Assembly: GCA_002238605.1 (NCBI GenBank) | Contig: MPMR01000007.1 | Span: forward strand, 92,001-156,000 | Source of the DNA: BD2-11 clade cluster bacterium bin43 | GTDB taxonomy: Bacteria; Gemmatimonadota; Gemmatimonadetes; Longimicrobiales; Gaopeijiaceae | Length of the DNA: 64,000 nucleotides | Reading direction: 5' to 3' | Shown here: positions 39,187 through 49,246 of the stretch, one piece after another | How positions within the stretch are numbered: position 1 is the stretch's first letter | Layout: every line of letters starts with the position of its first letter | Position numbers and translations under genes: made by a program | Notes under the pieces: model-generated | The model's input: only the letters and a program-made list of their open reading frames with translations | What the model was told of the DNA's origin: nothing | Database searches by the model: none

Positions 39187-40775
39187 CGTTCTCCCGCGAG
39201 GGCCGCGGGACGGTCCACGGCCGTACCCCGCGCGCCGATCCGGTCGTAGCTGAGCCCTTCATACTCCGGTACGCCCGCCGCCAGCCGGTCGAACACCTCC
39301 GACGCGCTCGCCGGCGCCGGTCTTCCCGCGAGGGAAGCGGCCAGCGACCCGAGCACCTGCCATGCCGGCTGGGCGTGTCCGGCGGCCCTGAGCGCGGGCT
39401 CGAAGCGCTGAACCCGTGTCTGCACGCTGGTGAACGTCCCCTCCTGCTCCGCGAAGGTGGTGACCGGGAGCACGAAGTGCGCGCTGCGGGCCGCCGGCGC
39501 CGGGTGGGCTCCGAGGTAGACGAAGAGTTCCGCCCGCGAGCCGAAGTCCTCCGGCTGATCGGCAAGTTCGTCGGCCAGCGCGATCAGCGCGCCGGCGCCC
39601 GCGGCCACTTCTTCCAGCCCTCCGGTGGCATCGTCGCTCCCCACCCGGCGCAGCCCCAGCAGTTCGGCGCCGCGGGTGTTGGGCGCCAGGTCGCGCCGGC
39701 GGGTCAGCACCGGGAAGCCGGGCAACGGGACCTCGTCCGGGGCTCTCGGCGAGCGGTACACGATGTCGCCGCCGCCGAGACGGTCCATGAGCTCCCGGAG
39801 CGCCGCCAGATCCTCGTTGGACGCGTGGGCCGCAGCGACGGCCCGGACGGGTCCGCGGCATGCCTCGAGCCGCTCCCGCAGCGAAGCGAGAGCTGCGTGC
39901 CATCCGGGCGCCGACCAGCCGCCGTCCCCGCGCACGAACGGCTCCTCGATGCGGTCGCCGCGGTTCATCCACTCGTAACGGCCGCGGCCGTAGTCGCACA
40001 TCCAGTGGCCGTTGACCTCCGGGTTTTCGCGGGGCTTGAGCCGATGCACCACGTTGTCGCGGGTGTGGATGTCGATATTGCATCCCTGCGAGCAGTTGGG
40101 ACACACGGACGGGGTGTGGTCGAGGTCCCAGGCGCGCGCCTTGTGCAGAAAGTCCTTGGAGACCAGCGCCCCCACCGGACAGATGTCGACGATGTTGCCC
40201 GCGTAGGGAGAGTCCCTCAGCCCCTGTTCGAAGAACGTGTCGATGACCGCCCGGTCGCCCCGCTCCACCACCGTCAGCACGGGATCCTGCGCCATCTCCT
40301 CCATGAAGCGCACGCAGCGCGTGCACATGACGCAGCGGTCGCCGTAGAAGAGGACGTCGCCTCCGAAGTCGTCGCGGCCGAAGACGCGCTTGGGCTCGAT
40401 CCCACGCCCGTGCGCCCGGCCTTCGGAGTGGACATAGTCCTGCAGCTTGCACTCCCCGGACTGGTCGCAGATCGGGCAATCCAGCGGGTGGTTGATGAGG
40501 TAGAACTCGAGCACGCCCTTGCGCATCTCGCGCGCCAGCCCGTCGTCGGTGCGCACCACCTGGCCGTCCTGGGCCTGTGTGACGCAGGAGGGCATGGGCT
40601 TGGGGGCGCCTTCAACGTCCACCAGGCAGAGGCGGCACTGGGCGGGCGCGGACAGGGCGGGGTGATAGCAGTAGTGCGGCACCTCCACCCCGATCTCCTG
40701 GGCGGCGTGAAGCAGGCTGGTGCCCTCGGGGACCGTGACCTGGCGGCCGTCGATGGTGAGGGTGACGGTGCTCAC
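39183..40775 (-). CDS. nuoG: NADH-quinone oxidoreductase subunit G
   Basis: Iron-sulfur subunit, 530 residues. N-terminal [2Fe-2S] (HYCYHPALSAPAQCRLC...PSC), the N5 His-Cys site (NHPLDCPICDQSGEC), N4 (CVMCTRC with DICPVGAL), then a molybdopterin-fold start with CPNCSQGC...MCDYGR, so the extra N7-type site is also present. The C-terminal domain is reduced compared with the ~900-residue E. coli subunit. The start is GTG at 40775, overlapping the nuoF stop as GTGA. Confidence 0.95.
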   Translation of the reverse strand: MSTVTLTIDGRQVTVPEGTSLLHAAQEIGVEVPHYCYHPALSAPAQCRLCLVDVEGAPKPMPSCVTQAQDGQVVRTDDGLAREMRKGVLEFYLINHPLDCPICDQSGECKLQDYVHSEGRAHGRGIEPKRVFGRDDFGGDVLFYGDRCVMCTRCVRFMEEMAQDPVLTVVERGDRAVIDTFFEQGLRDSPYAGNIVDICPVGALVSKDFLHKARAWDLDHTPSVCPNCSQGCNIDIHTRDNVVHRLKPRENPEVNGHWMCDYGRGRYEWMNRGDRIEEPFVRGDGGWSAPGWHAALASLRERLEACRGPVRAVAAAHASNEDLAALRELMDRLGGGDIVYRSPRAPDEVPLPGFPVLTRRRDLAPNTRGAELLGLRRVGSDDATGGLEEVAAGAGALIALADELADQPEDFGSRAELFVYLGAHPAPAARSAHFVLPVTTFAEQEGTFTSVQTRVQRFEPALRAAGHAQPAWQVLGSLAASLAGRPAPASASEVFDRLAAGVPEYEGLSYDRIGARGTAVDRPAALAGER

Positions 40776-42064
40776 GCGACCTCCGCGCTCTCGCCCCGGT
40801 GGATCAGGGCCAGGTATTCGTCCCGGAACTTCTCGATGGAGGACACCACCGGCGCCGCCGCCGAATCGGAGAGGACGCAGATGGTGGTGCCGGTCATCTG
40901 GGCGCTCATGTCGAGCAGGGTGTCCAGGTCGGATTCGGAGCCCCGCCCCGCTTCGATGCGACGAAGGACCTGCGTCATCCAGGAGGTGCCCTCGCGGCAG
41001 GGCGTGCACTGGCCGCAGGACTCGTGCGCGTAGAACTGCACCATGCGCCGGACTTCACGCACGATGTCGGTGCGGTCGTCCATCACGATCACGGAAGCGC
41101 AGCCGAGCATCGAGCCGGCGGCCTCCACCCCCTCGTAGCACAGCGTGCATTCCCGGCAATCCTCCGCATCCATCAACGGGACGGAACTGCCGCCCGGAAT
41201 CACGGACTTCAGCGTCCGCCCTTCGGCGACGCCGCCGCACACGTCCTCGATCAGTTCCATCATCGGGAAGCCCAGCGGAAGCTCGTAGTTGCCGGGCTTC
41301 TCCACATGGCCGCTCACGCAGAAGAGCTTGGTGCCGGGCGACTTGTCGGTGCCCCACTGCCGATACCACTCGCCGCCGTGCTCGACGATATGGGGCACGG
41401 CTGCCAGCGTCTCGACATTGTTGATGGTGGTTGGCATGGAATACACGCCCACCGCGGCCGGGAAGGGCGGCTTCACGCGCGGCTCTCCCCGCCGGCCCTC
41501 CAGCGAGTTCATGAGCCCCGTCTCTTCCCCGCAGATGTAGGCGCCCGCGCCCACGTGGGCGGTCACGTCGATGTGGGTTCCGGAGCCGAGGATGTCGGCA
41601 CCCGCGAATCCTGCTCCGTACGCCTCCTCGAGCGCGCGCGCGATGACTTGGCTGGCCTCGAAGAACTCGCCCCGCAGGTAGATGTAGGCGTGCCGCGAAC
41701 CCATCGCGTAGGCGGCGATCAGGCATCCCTCGATGAGCTGATGGGGATCCCAGCGGATCAGCTCGCGGTCCTTGAAGGTTCCGGGCTCGGATTCGTCGGC
41801 GTTGCACAGCAGATAGTGCGGCTTGACCGCGGCCCTGGGCATGAAGCTCCACTTGAGCCCGGTTGGAAAGCCCGCGCCTCCCCTGCCCCGCAGTCCGGAC
41901 GCCTTCACTTCGTCGATGACCGTGGCAGGCCCGATCTCGAGGGCACGTGTCAGGCCCCGGTATCCGCCCCGCTCGCGGTAGCCCTCCAGCGTGCGCGCGG
42001 CAGGATCTCCGAAGTTGCGGGAGATGACGCGCACCTCGCTGGCATGCACGTAAGGGTAGGCCAT
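40772..42064 (-). CDS. nuoF: NADH-quinone oxidoreductase subunit F (NADH/FMN), with extra cysteines
   Basis: NADH-oxidising subunit with FMN and cluster N3, 430 residues. FMN/NADH motifs: GLRGRGGAGFPTGLKW (58-72) and GAGAYICGEETGLMNSLEG (172-190). N3 ligands Cys350, Cys353, Cys356 (ESCGQCTPCREG) and Cys396 are all present. Unusual: between them and the FMN domain the sequence reads AEDCRECTLCYEG...MLGCAS, giving Cys303, Cys306, Cys309 and Cys322. In the homologues I recall, only the Cys306 equivalent is common and 322 is serine. The start directly abuts the nuoE stop. Confidence 0.97.
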   Translation of the reverse strand: MAYPYVHASEVRVISRNFGDPAARTLEGYRERGGYRGLTRALEIGPATVIDEVKASGLRGRGGAGFPTGLKWSFMPRAAVKPHYLLCNADESEPGTFKDRELIRWDPHQLIEGCLIAAYAMGSRHAYIYLRGEFFEASQVIARALEEAYGAGFAGADILGSGTHIDVTAHVGAGAYICGEETGLMNSLEGRRGEPRVKPPFPAAVGVYSMPTTINNVETLAAVPHIVEHGGEWYRQWGTDKSPGTKLFCVSGHVEKPGNYELPLGFPMMELIEDVCGGVAEGRTLKSVIPGGSSVPLMDAEDCRECTLCYEGVEAAGSMLGCASVIVMDDRTDIVREVRRMVQFYAHESCGQCTPCREGTSWMTQVLRRIEAGRGSESDLDTLLDMSAQMTGTTICVLSDSAAAPVVSSIEKFRDEYLALIHRGESAEVA

Positions 42065-42727
42065 CTACTCGCCGTGCTCCCTGAGACGCTGCAGGAGCGC
42101 GGGCACGTCGTCCGGCAGCACGTTCTCGTAGTAGCGGGAGTTGATCTGCACGGCGACCGGGAAGCCGCACGCGGCCAGGCACTCCACCTCGATGACGGTG
42201 AAGTCGCCGTCCCGGGAGGTCTCTCCCAGCTCGGTGCCGGTGTGTCGGAGGAAGGCGTTGAGCACCTCCTCGCCCTTGCACAGGCTGCAGCTGATGTTGG
42301 TGCAGACCTGGATGAGGAATCGCCCCACCGGCCGCTTGTTGTACATCGTGTAGAAGGTGACCGTCCCGCGAACCTCGGCCATCGGCAGGCCGAGCAGCGC
42401 CGCCACCTCGTCCATCGTCTCCGGGGAGATGTGGCCGCGCAACTCCTGGGCCAGGTTCAGCGTCGGAAGCAGGGCGCCGCGCGCGGTGGGATAGCGTGAG
42501 CGAATCTTCTCGAACCTCTCCCGGTACGGGCCCTCGAACAGGACCGCGCCCGGATCCTTGCCGGGAAGCATGTAGGGGTACGAGGGAGCAACCGAGGGAT
42601 GCCCGCCGTCGAGGGGTCGCTCGCCCACGAAGTCGGTGCCGCGCACGTCCGCTTCGGAGAGGTCGAACTCTCCCACGTTGCCGGCCCACCCGGGGTTGCG
42701 GAACGGCGCGCGGGCGGGACCGCTCAT
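42065..42727 (-). CDS. nuoE: NADH-quinone oxidoreductase subunit E with N-terminal extension
   Basis: Thioredoxin-like [2Fe-2S] subunit (N1a). The ligands are in QVCTNISC and CLAACG; the helical part has HISPETMDEVAALLGLP and VTFYTMYN. At 220 residues it exceeds the usual ~160-170. The first ~52 residues, before MLPGKDPGAVLFEG, are an extension rich in Gly, Pro and acidic residues. A start at ATG 42571 would give the standard length. The longer start overlaps nuoD's stop as ATGA, as elsewhere in this operon, so I keep it. Confidence 0.93.
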   Translation of the reverse strand: MSGPARAPFRNPGWAGNVGEFDLSEADVRGTDFVGERPLDGGHPSVAPSYPYMLPGKDPGAVLFEGPYRERFEKIRSRYPTARGALLPTLNLAQELRGHISPETMDEVAALLGLPMAEVRGTVTFYTMYNKRPVGRFLIQVCTNISCSLCKGEEVLNAFLRHTGTELGETSRDGDFTVIEVECLAACGFPVAVQINSRYYENVLPDDVPALLQRLREHGE

Positions 42728-44001
42728 CGGTCGATCTCGCCGAGCACGATGTCCAGGCTCGCGTTGATCATGATGAGGTCGGCGACCAGGTGCCCTTCGG
42801 CCAGCCTGGCGATGGCCGACAGGTTGACGAAGGAGGGCGGCCGGATGCGCCAGCGCACCGGCTTGGGTCCGCCGTCGCCCACCAGGTACATGCCCAGCTC
42901 GCCCTTGGAACCCTCGACGGCGAAGTAGCAGTCCTCGGCGGGCGCGTTGATGCCGTCCATGATCAGCTTGAAGTGGTGGATCATCGACTCCATGTCGTTC
43001 ATGCAGTCTGTCTTGCTCGGCAGGCTGACGCGCGGGTCCTCGACGTTGATGGGACCGTCGGGGAGGCGGTCCAGGGCCTGATGCAGGATGGCCACGCTCT
43101 GGCGCATCTCCTCCATGCGCACCAGGTAGCGATCGTAGCAGTCGCCGTTCTCACCCACCGGGACCTCGAAGTCGTAGGTCTCGTAGTCGTAGTAGGGCCG
43201 GTCCTTGCGCACGTCGTAGTCGACCCCGCTGGCGCGCAGGTTGGGACCGGTCAGACCGCAGTCGATCGCGTCTTCCGGGCCGATGGCGCCGATGTCGATG
43301 GTGCGGCCCTGATGGATCGCGTTGGTGGTGAGCAGCGAGTCGATCTCGTTCAGCGTGCGGGGGAAGGTGTCGATGAAGTCCCGCACCCCCTGCGCCCAGC
43401 CCGCCGGCAGGTCCGACATCATGCCCCCGACGCGGGTGGCGGAGGTCGTGATGCGGGCGCCGGTGAGCTCCTCGTGCAGCTGGTAGATGCGCTCCCGTTC
43501 CTGGAAGGCGTACAGGAAGGGAGTGAAGGCGCCGACGTCGATGGCGGTGGTCCCCAGCCAGAGCAGGTGCGAGAAGATGCGGTCCAGCTCGAGGCAGATC
43601 ACCCGCACCACCTTGCAGCGCTCCGTTACCTCGATGCCCATCAGCTTCTCGACCGCCATGGCGTAGGCGCAGTTGTAGATCAGCGGCGCCAGGTAGTCCA
43701 TCCGGTCGGTGAGCGGCACGATCTGGTTGTACGTGCGGTACTCGCCCAGCTTCTCGAAGGAGGAATGCAGGTAACCGATGTGCGGCGTGACCGACACCAC
43801 GGTCTCCCCGTCCAGCTCGCAGATGAGCCTGAGCACGCCGTGCGTGGCGGGGTGCTGCGGCCCGATGTTGATGAGCATCTGCTCGGAACCGATGTCGGGC
43901 TCCGCGACATCGACGGGCGTCAGCGGTCCCATCGCGGGCCGGGCGTCCATCCCCATCTCCGCGCCCCGGCCCACCGGGATCTCCACCGTCCGACGCGTCA
44001 T
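42724..44001 (-). CDS. nuoD: NADH-quinone oxidoreductase subunit D (49 kDa)
   Basis: Forms the quinone pocket next to cluster N2. Conserved MLINIGPQHPATHGVLRL, HIGYLHSSFEKLGEYRTY, RVGGMMSDLP and the terminal SLDIVLGEIDR ending. 425 residues. The start overlaps the nuoC stop as ATGA. Confidence 0.98.
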   Translation of the reverse strand: MTRRTVEIPVGRGAEMGMDARPAMGPLTPVDVAEPDIGSEQMLINIGPQHPATHGVLRLICELDGETVVSVTPHIGYLHSSFEKLGEYRTYNQIVPLTDRMDYLAPLIYNCAYAMAVEKLMGIEVTERCKVVRVICLELDRIFSHLLWLGTTAIDVGAFTPFLYAFQERERIYQLHEELTGARITTSATRVGGMMSDLPAGWAQGVRDFIDTFPRTLNEIDSLLTTNAIHQGRTIDIGAIGPEDAIDCGLTGPNLRASGVDYDVRKDRPYYDYETYDFEVPVGENGDCYDRYLVRMEEMRQSVAILHQALDRLPDGPINVEDPRVSLPSKTDCMNDMESMIHHFKLIMDGINAPAEDCYFAVEGSKGELGMYLVGDGGPKPVRWRIRPPSFVNLSAIARLAEGHLVADLIMINASLDIVLGEIDR

Positions 44002-44603
44002 CGGCCCTGGCTTCCCGAGCCGGAGGTTGCGGACTCGTCCGCCGGGACCAGCTGGGGAGCGCCGCGTCCCTCCATTTCGTCAGGCATGTAGTACTGCTCC
44101 ATGTCCTGGGAGAGGGCGCGCCGGGTCTGCTCGGCGCGGGAGAAACGGCCGCGCAGCGGGAAGTCCTTACGCAGGGGATGGCCTTCGGCGTAATTCTCGG
44201 GCATGAGAATGCGGCGCAGGTCCGGGTGCCCCCTGAACTCGATCCCGAACAGATCGTAGACTTCGCGCTCAAGCCAGTTGGCCGCACTCCAGAGCGCGGT
44301 CACCGAGGCGATCGCGAGGCGGGAAAGCGGGAGTTCGCACTTTACCCGCAACGCCCTGCGGTGCGGTATGGACCAGAGCTGGTAGACGACCTCGAGCGGG
44401 CGTCCGTCGCCGTAGTCGACCGCGGTTACGTCGACCAGCAGGTTGAAACGCTCGCCGGGGTCCGTGCGCAACCAGTCCAGCACTTCCGCGTTGCGCGAAG
44501 GATCGATGTAGACCACCTGCTGGTCCCCCGACTGCACCAGGTCGCGGACAACGGCGTCGGGGAACGCCGCGCGCAGAGCCTCGACGGTCGTGGACGCGGG
44601 CAT
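43998..44603 (-). CDS. nuoC: NADH-quinone oxidoreductase subunit C (30 kDa)
   Basis: 201 residues. The signature EREVYDLFGIEFRGHPDLRRILMPE is present, then EGHPLRKDFPL. ATG at 44603 is preferred; the frame is open upstream but runs antisense-like through nuoB. The Ser/Gly-rich C-terminal tail overlaps the nuoD start. NuoC and NuoD are separate genes here, not fused as in E. coli. Confidence 0.97.
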   Translation of the reverse strand: MPASTTVEALRAAFPDAVVRDLVQSGDQQVVYIDPSRNAEVLDWLRTDPGERFNLLVDVTAVDYGDGRPLEVVYQLWSIPHRRALRVKCELPLSRLAIASVTALWSAANWLEREVYDLFGIEFRGHPDLRRILMPENYAEGHPLRKDFPLRGRFSRAEQTRRALSQDMEQYYMPDEMEGRGAPQLVPADESATSGSGSQGR

Positions 44604-44623
44604 TCCGTCGCGGTCCGGTCGGG

Positions 44624-45316
44624 TCACGGAATGCGGTCGTCGGGCCGGTCGGAGGCGTCTGACCCGGTGGGCCCGCTCACCCGGTTCTGCCGGGTCGAAT
44701 TGCCGAAGGGTCCCGAGAGCGCCAGCACCTCTTCGGCGTCGGCGCGCGCGCGGGCCACCGCCGCCGGGTCCTCGGCGCGCAGAGTGCCGTGCTCGCTCAG
44801 GCGCTCCTCGCGGATCTTCTCCTGAATCATCATGAGCCCGTAAATGAGGCCCTCCGGTCTCGGCGGACAACCGGGCACGTAGACGTCCACGGGGATGATG
44901 GTGTCGATTCCCTGCACCATCGAATAGACGTCGAACACGCCCCCCGACGAGGCGCACGCGCCCATCGAGACGGCCCACTTGGGCTGCGGCATCTGGTCCC
45001 AGATGCGGCGCAGGACGGGCGCCAGCTTGTAGGGTACCCGCCCCGCACAGATGAGCACGTCGGCCTGGCGGGGACTGAACGACATGCGCTCCATCCCGAA
45101 GCGCGCCAGGTCGAAGTTGCTGGCGGCCGCCGCCATCATTTCGATGGCGCAGCACGCGGTGCCGAAAGGCATGGGCCAGAGCGAGTTGCGGCGGGCCCAG
45201 TTGACGACGAAGTCGAGCCGCGTGGTCAGAAAGGTCGGCGTTCCCGCGCCGAGGACCCCGCCCGGCGGCGAGGAAGCGACGGGAAGGCGTTCAGCGGGTT
45301 GTTCGCTCAGTCCCAA
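44624..45316 (-). CDS. nuoB: NADH-quinone oxidoreductase subunit B (cluster N2), TTG start
   Basis: Holds the terminal cluster N2. Ligand set: the tandem cysteines in [10 protein letters not shown], the cysteine in GACASSGG and the one in [12 protein letters not shown]. 230 residues, with a ~60-residue C-terminal tail beyond the standard end. The best start is TTG at 45316: AAAGGAGG lies six bases upstream, inside the last codons of nuoA, and the start overlaps nuoA by 10 bases. No ATG gives the conserved N-terminus. Confidence 0.96.
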   Translation of the reverse strand: MGLSEQPAERLPVASSPPGGVLGAGTPTFLTTRLDFVVNWARRNSLWPMPFGTACCAIEMMAAAASNFDLARFGMERMSFSPRQADVLICAGRVPYKLAPVLRRIWDQMPQPKWAVSMGACASSGGVFDVYSMVQGIDTIIPVDVYVPGCPPRPEGLIYGLMMIQEKIREERLSEHGTLRAEDPAAVARARADAEEVLALSGPFGNSTRQNRVSGPTGSDASDRPDDRIP

Positions 45317-45663
45317 TCCAGGCCTCCTTTCTTCCACTCGTACACAAGCCCCGCGGTGAGCACCGCCACGAAGATGGAAGCGGCCACGAATCCGCTCCAT
45401 CCCAACGCGCGCATTTCGACCGCCCAGGGGATGAGGAAGACCGCTTCCAGATCGAAGACGATGAAGCTGATGGCGACGAGATAGAACTTGACCGAAAAGC
45501 GAGTCCGCGTGTCGCCCAGCGGGATCATTCCGGACTCGTAAGGCATTGCCTTCTCCGGAGTTGGCCTGCGAGGACTGAGGATGTGCGACAGCACTACCAT
45601 GAAGACCGCGTTGAGGGCGGAGACCCCGAAGATGAGCAGGATCGGGAGGTAGGCGTCCGACAT
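45307..45663 (-). CDS. nuoA: NADH-quinone oxidoreductase subunit A
   Basis: First gene of the nuo operon; three-helix membrane subunit of 118 residues. Motifs: [41 protein letters not shown], which contains the family's conserved acidic residues. The last codons (KKGGLDWD) double as the ribosome site for nuoB. No clear ribosome site precedes its own ATG. Confidence 0.96.
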   Translation of the reverse strand: MSDAYLPILLIFGVSALNAVFMVVLSHILSPRRPTPEKAMPYESGMIPLGDTRTRFSVKFYLVAISFIVFDLEAVFLIPWAVEMRALGWSGFVAASIFVAVLTAGLVYEWKKGGLDWD

Positions 45664-45897
45664 CGAGTCGCCCGCGTGTGCAGGGGGTGTCGCAGGGAAT
45701 CCGGGTGGCAGAAAGCTACCGATGCGCCCCGACCCGGTCAACCCGCCGCGAAGCATCCCCGCGAGCCGATTACGCTGGTGCGTGACAGGCCGGCAACACC
45801 TTCCCGACGCGGCTCGCGAACCCTGCCCTGAAGGGAGATCGCTCGACGCGGGAGACCGCTGGCGGCGGCGTCTTCCGAACCCGGCTGATCCCGACTA

Positions 45898-45919
45898 TGC
45901 CGCAAGGCGGTGTGCGGCA
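45898..45919. repeat. 7-bp perfect inverted repeat upstream of nuoA
   Basis: TGCCGCA at 45898-45904 and TGCGGCA at 45913-45919 with an 8-base spacer. It lies about 235 bases upstream of nuoA, so it could be an operator or hairpin in the nuo leader, or chance in GC-rich DNA. Confidence 0.35.
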
Positions 45920-46021
45920 AGGGGGCGTGGCGGAGAGCGCCCGGGGTTTCGGCGGCATGGCAGGATCCATGATTCGGCACGGCATTTGCAGGAACAGCCT
46001 GTGACAGGGCTCAGTCCCCGA

Positions 46022-46052
46022 GGCACTGAACCAGCTTCGGGCACTGAACCAG
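46022..46052 (+). repeat. 13-bp direct repeat GGCACTGAACCAG, two copies 18 bp apart
   Basis: Exact copies at 46022-46034 and 46040-46052. The 18-bp period is not a helical multiple. The pair sits ~120-150 bases before the transposase-type HTH gene and marks the edge of the lower-G+C segment, so it may be a leftover end of a mobile element or a regulator site. Confidence 0.5.
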
Positions 46053-46171
46053 ACTGTGCGGGTATCACTTTCGGCATCTCGAAAACCTCTGCCGGGAATA
46101 TGAGCCCGATTTTGAAAATAGTGAGCCTGAAATACGGCTCCCCGACATCCCTGAACCACGAGGAGTGAACG

Positions 46172-46471
46172 GTGATGCGCCGCATTACACGTATTCGCAC
46201 TCTCGACCAGGTCCGTCGTTTCCTGAAAGTTGCCGACGCCCCGAAGTTGCAGGCGGACAGCCGTGAATCCATATACGATTTCATCCGCAGGACACTGGAC
46301 CGATTCGAATACCACGATCTCAGGAAACGCGATAAGAGCCTGCTGAAGACATTCCTGGCCCGAGTGACAGGTTTCTCGCGTGCCCAACTGACCCGACTGA
46401 TTGCACAACATCGCGAGACCGGCACCATCCGTGACCGTCGCGGCACGCCGCGGCACTCAAGAGCCGCGTAG
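46172..46471 (+). CDS. Orphan HTH protein resembling the N-terminus of an integrase-type transposase
   Basis: 99 residues with GTG start (ATG at 46175 also possible) and a good ribosome site, AGGAG six bases upstream. The sequence KSLLKTFLARVTGFSRAQLTRLIAQHRETGTIRDRRG closely follows the helix-turn-helix opening of IS481-like/integrase-core transposases, where it precedes the DDE domain. Here the frame stops right after RRG plus ten residues, and I found no DDE domain in any frame downstream. It is either a truncated insertion-sequence remnant or a short HTH protein retained on its own. 29 of 60 bases are G or C in 46261-46320, unlike neighbouring genes, which suggests transfer. Confidence 0.7.
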   Translation: MMRRITRIRTLDQVRRFLKVADAPKLQADSRESIYDFIRRTLDRFEYHDLRKRDKSLLKTFLARVTGFSRAQLTRLIAQHRETGTIRDRRGTPRHSRAA

Positions 46472-46595
46472 CCGACGACCAGACGCGCTGCGGCCCGGCG
46501 CCGGGCGGAGCCTTGCCGCAATGCACGCTCGTTTCCATCATGAGCCCGGCGGTGCGTCATCGGACGCAGTTCACGCGCTTGTGCCGGAGAATACC

Positions 46596-49157
<2,562 letters not shown>

Positions 49158-49246
49158 GGCGGGGGCGGCGGTCCCCCCGACCACGACCGGCGCGGCAGCT
49201 CCTGTTGCCGTCAGGGTCGGCCGGCCGGCCGGCAAACCGCCTCCGG

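Larger units (their letters stand above)
45664..46171. other. 508-bp divergent intergenic region between nuoA and the HTH gene
   Basis: The longest gene-free stretch in the window. It must hold the nuo operon promoter (minus strand) and the promoter of the plus-strand HTH gene. I see no gene in it. It contains a 7-bp inverted repeat (45898-45919) and a 13-bp direct repeat (46022-46052). From ~46080 the base composition drops: 28 of 60 bases are G or C in 46081-46140, far below the surrounding genes, consistent with acquired DNA or promoter sequence. No confident -35/-10 pair was found. Confidence 0.6.

Noticed and set aside
45998-46008. CCTGTGACAGG palindrome as an operator
   Set aside because: Only 5-bp arms and no second copy; below what I would support.
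49221-49234. GCCGGCCGGCCGGC palindrome between the TonB receptor and purH as a terminator
   Set aside because: Perfectly symmetric but without a loop or T-run; such GC runs are frequent by chance here.
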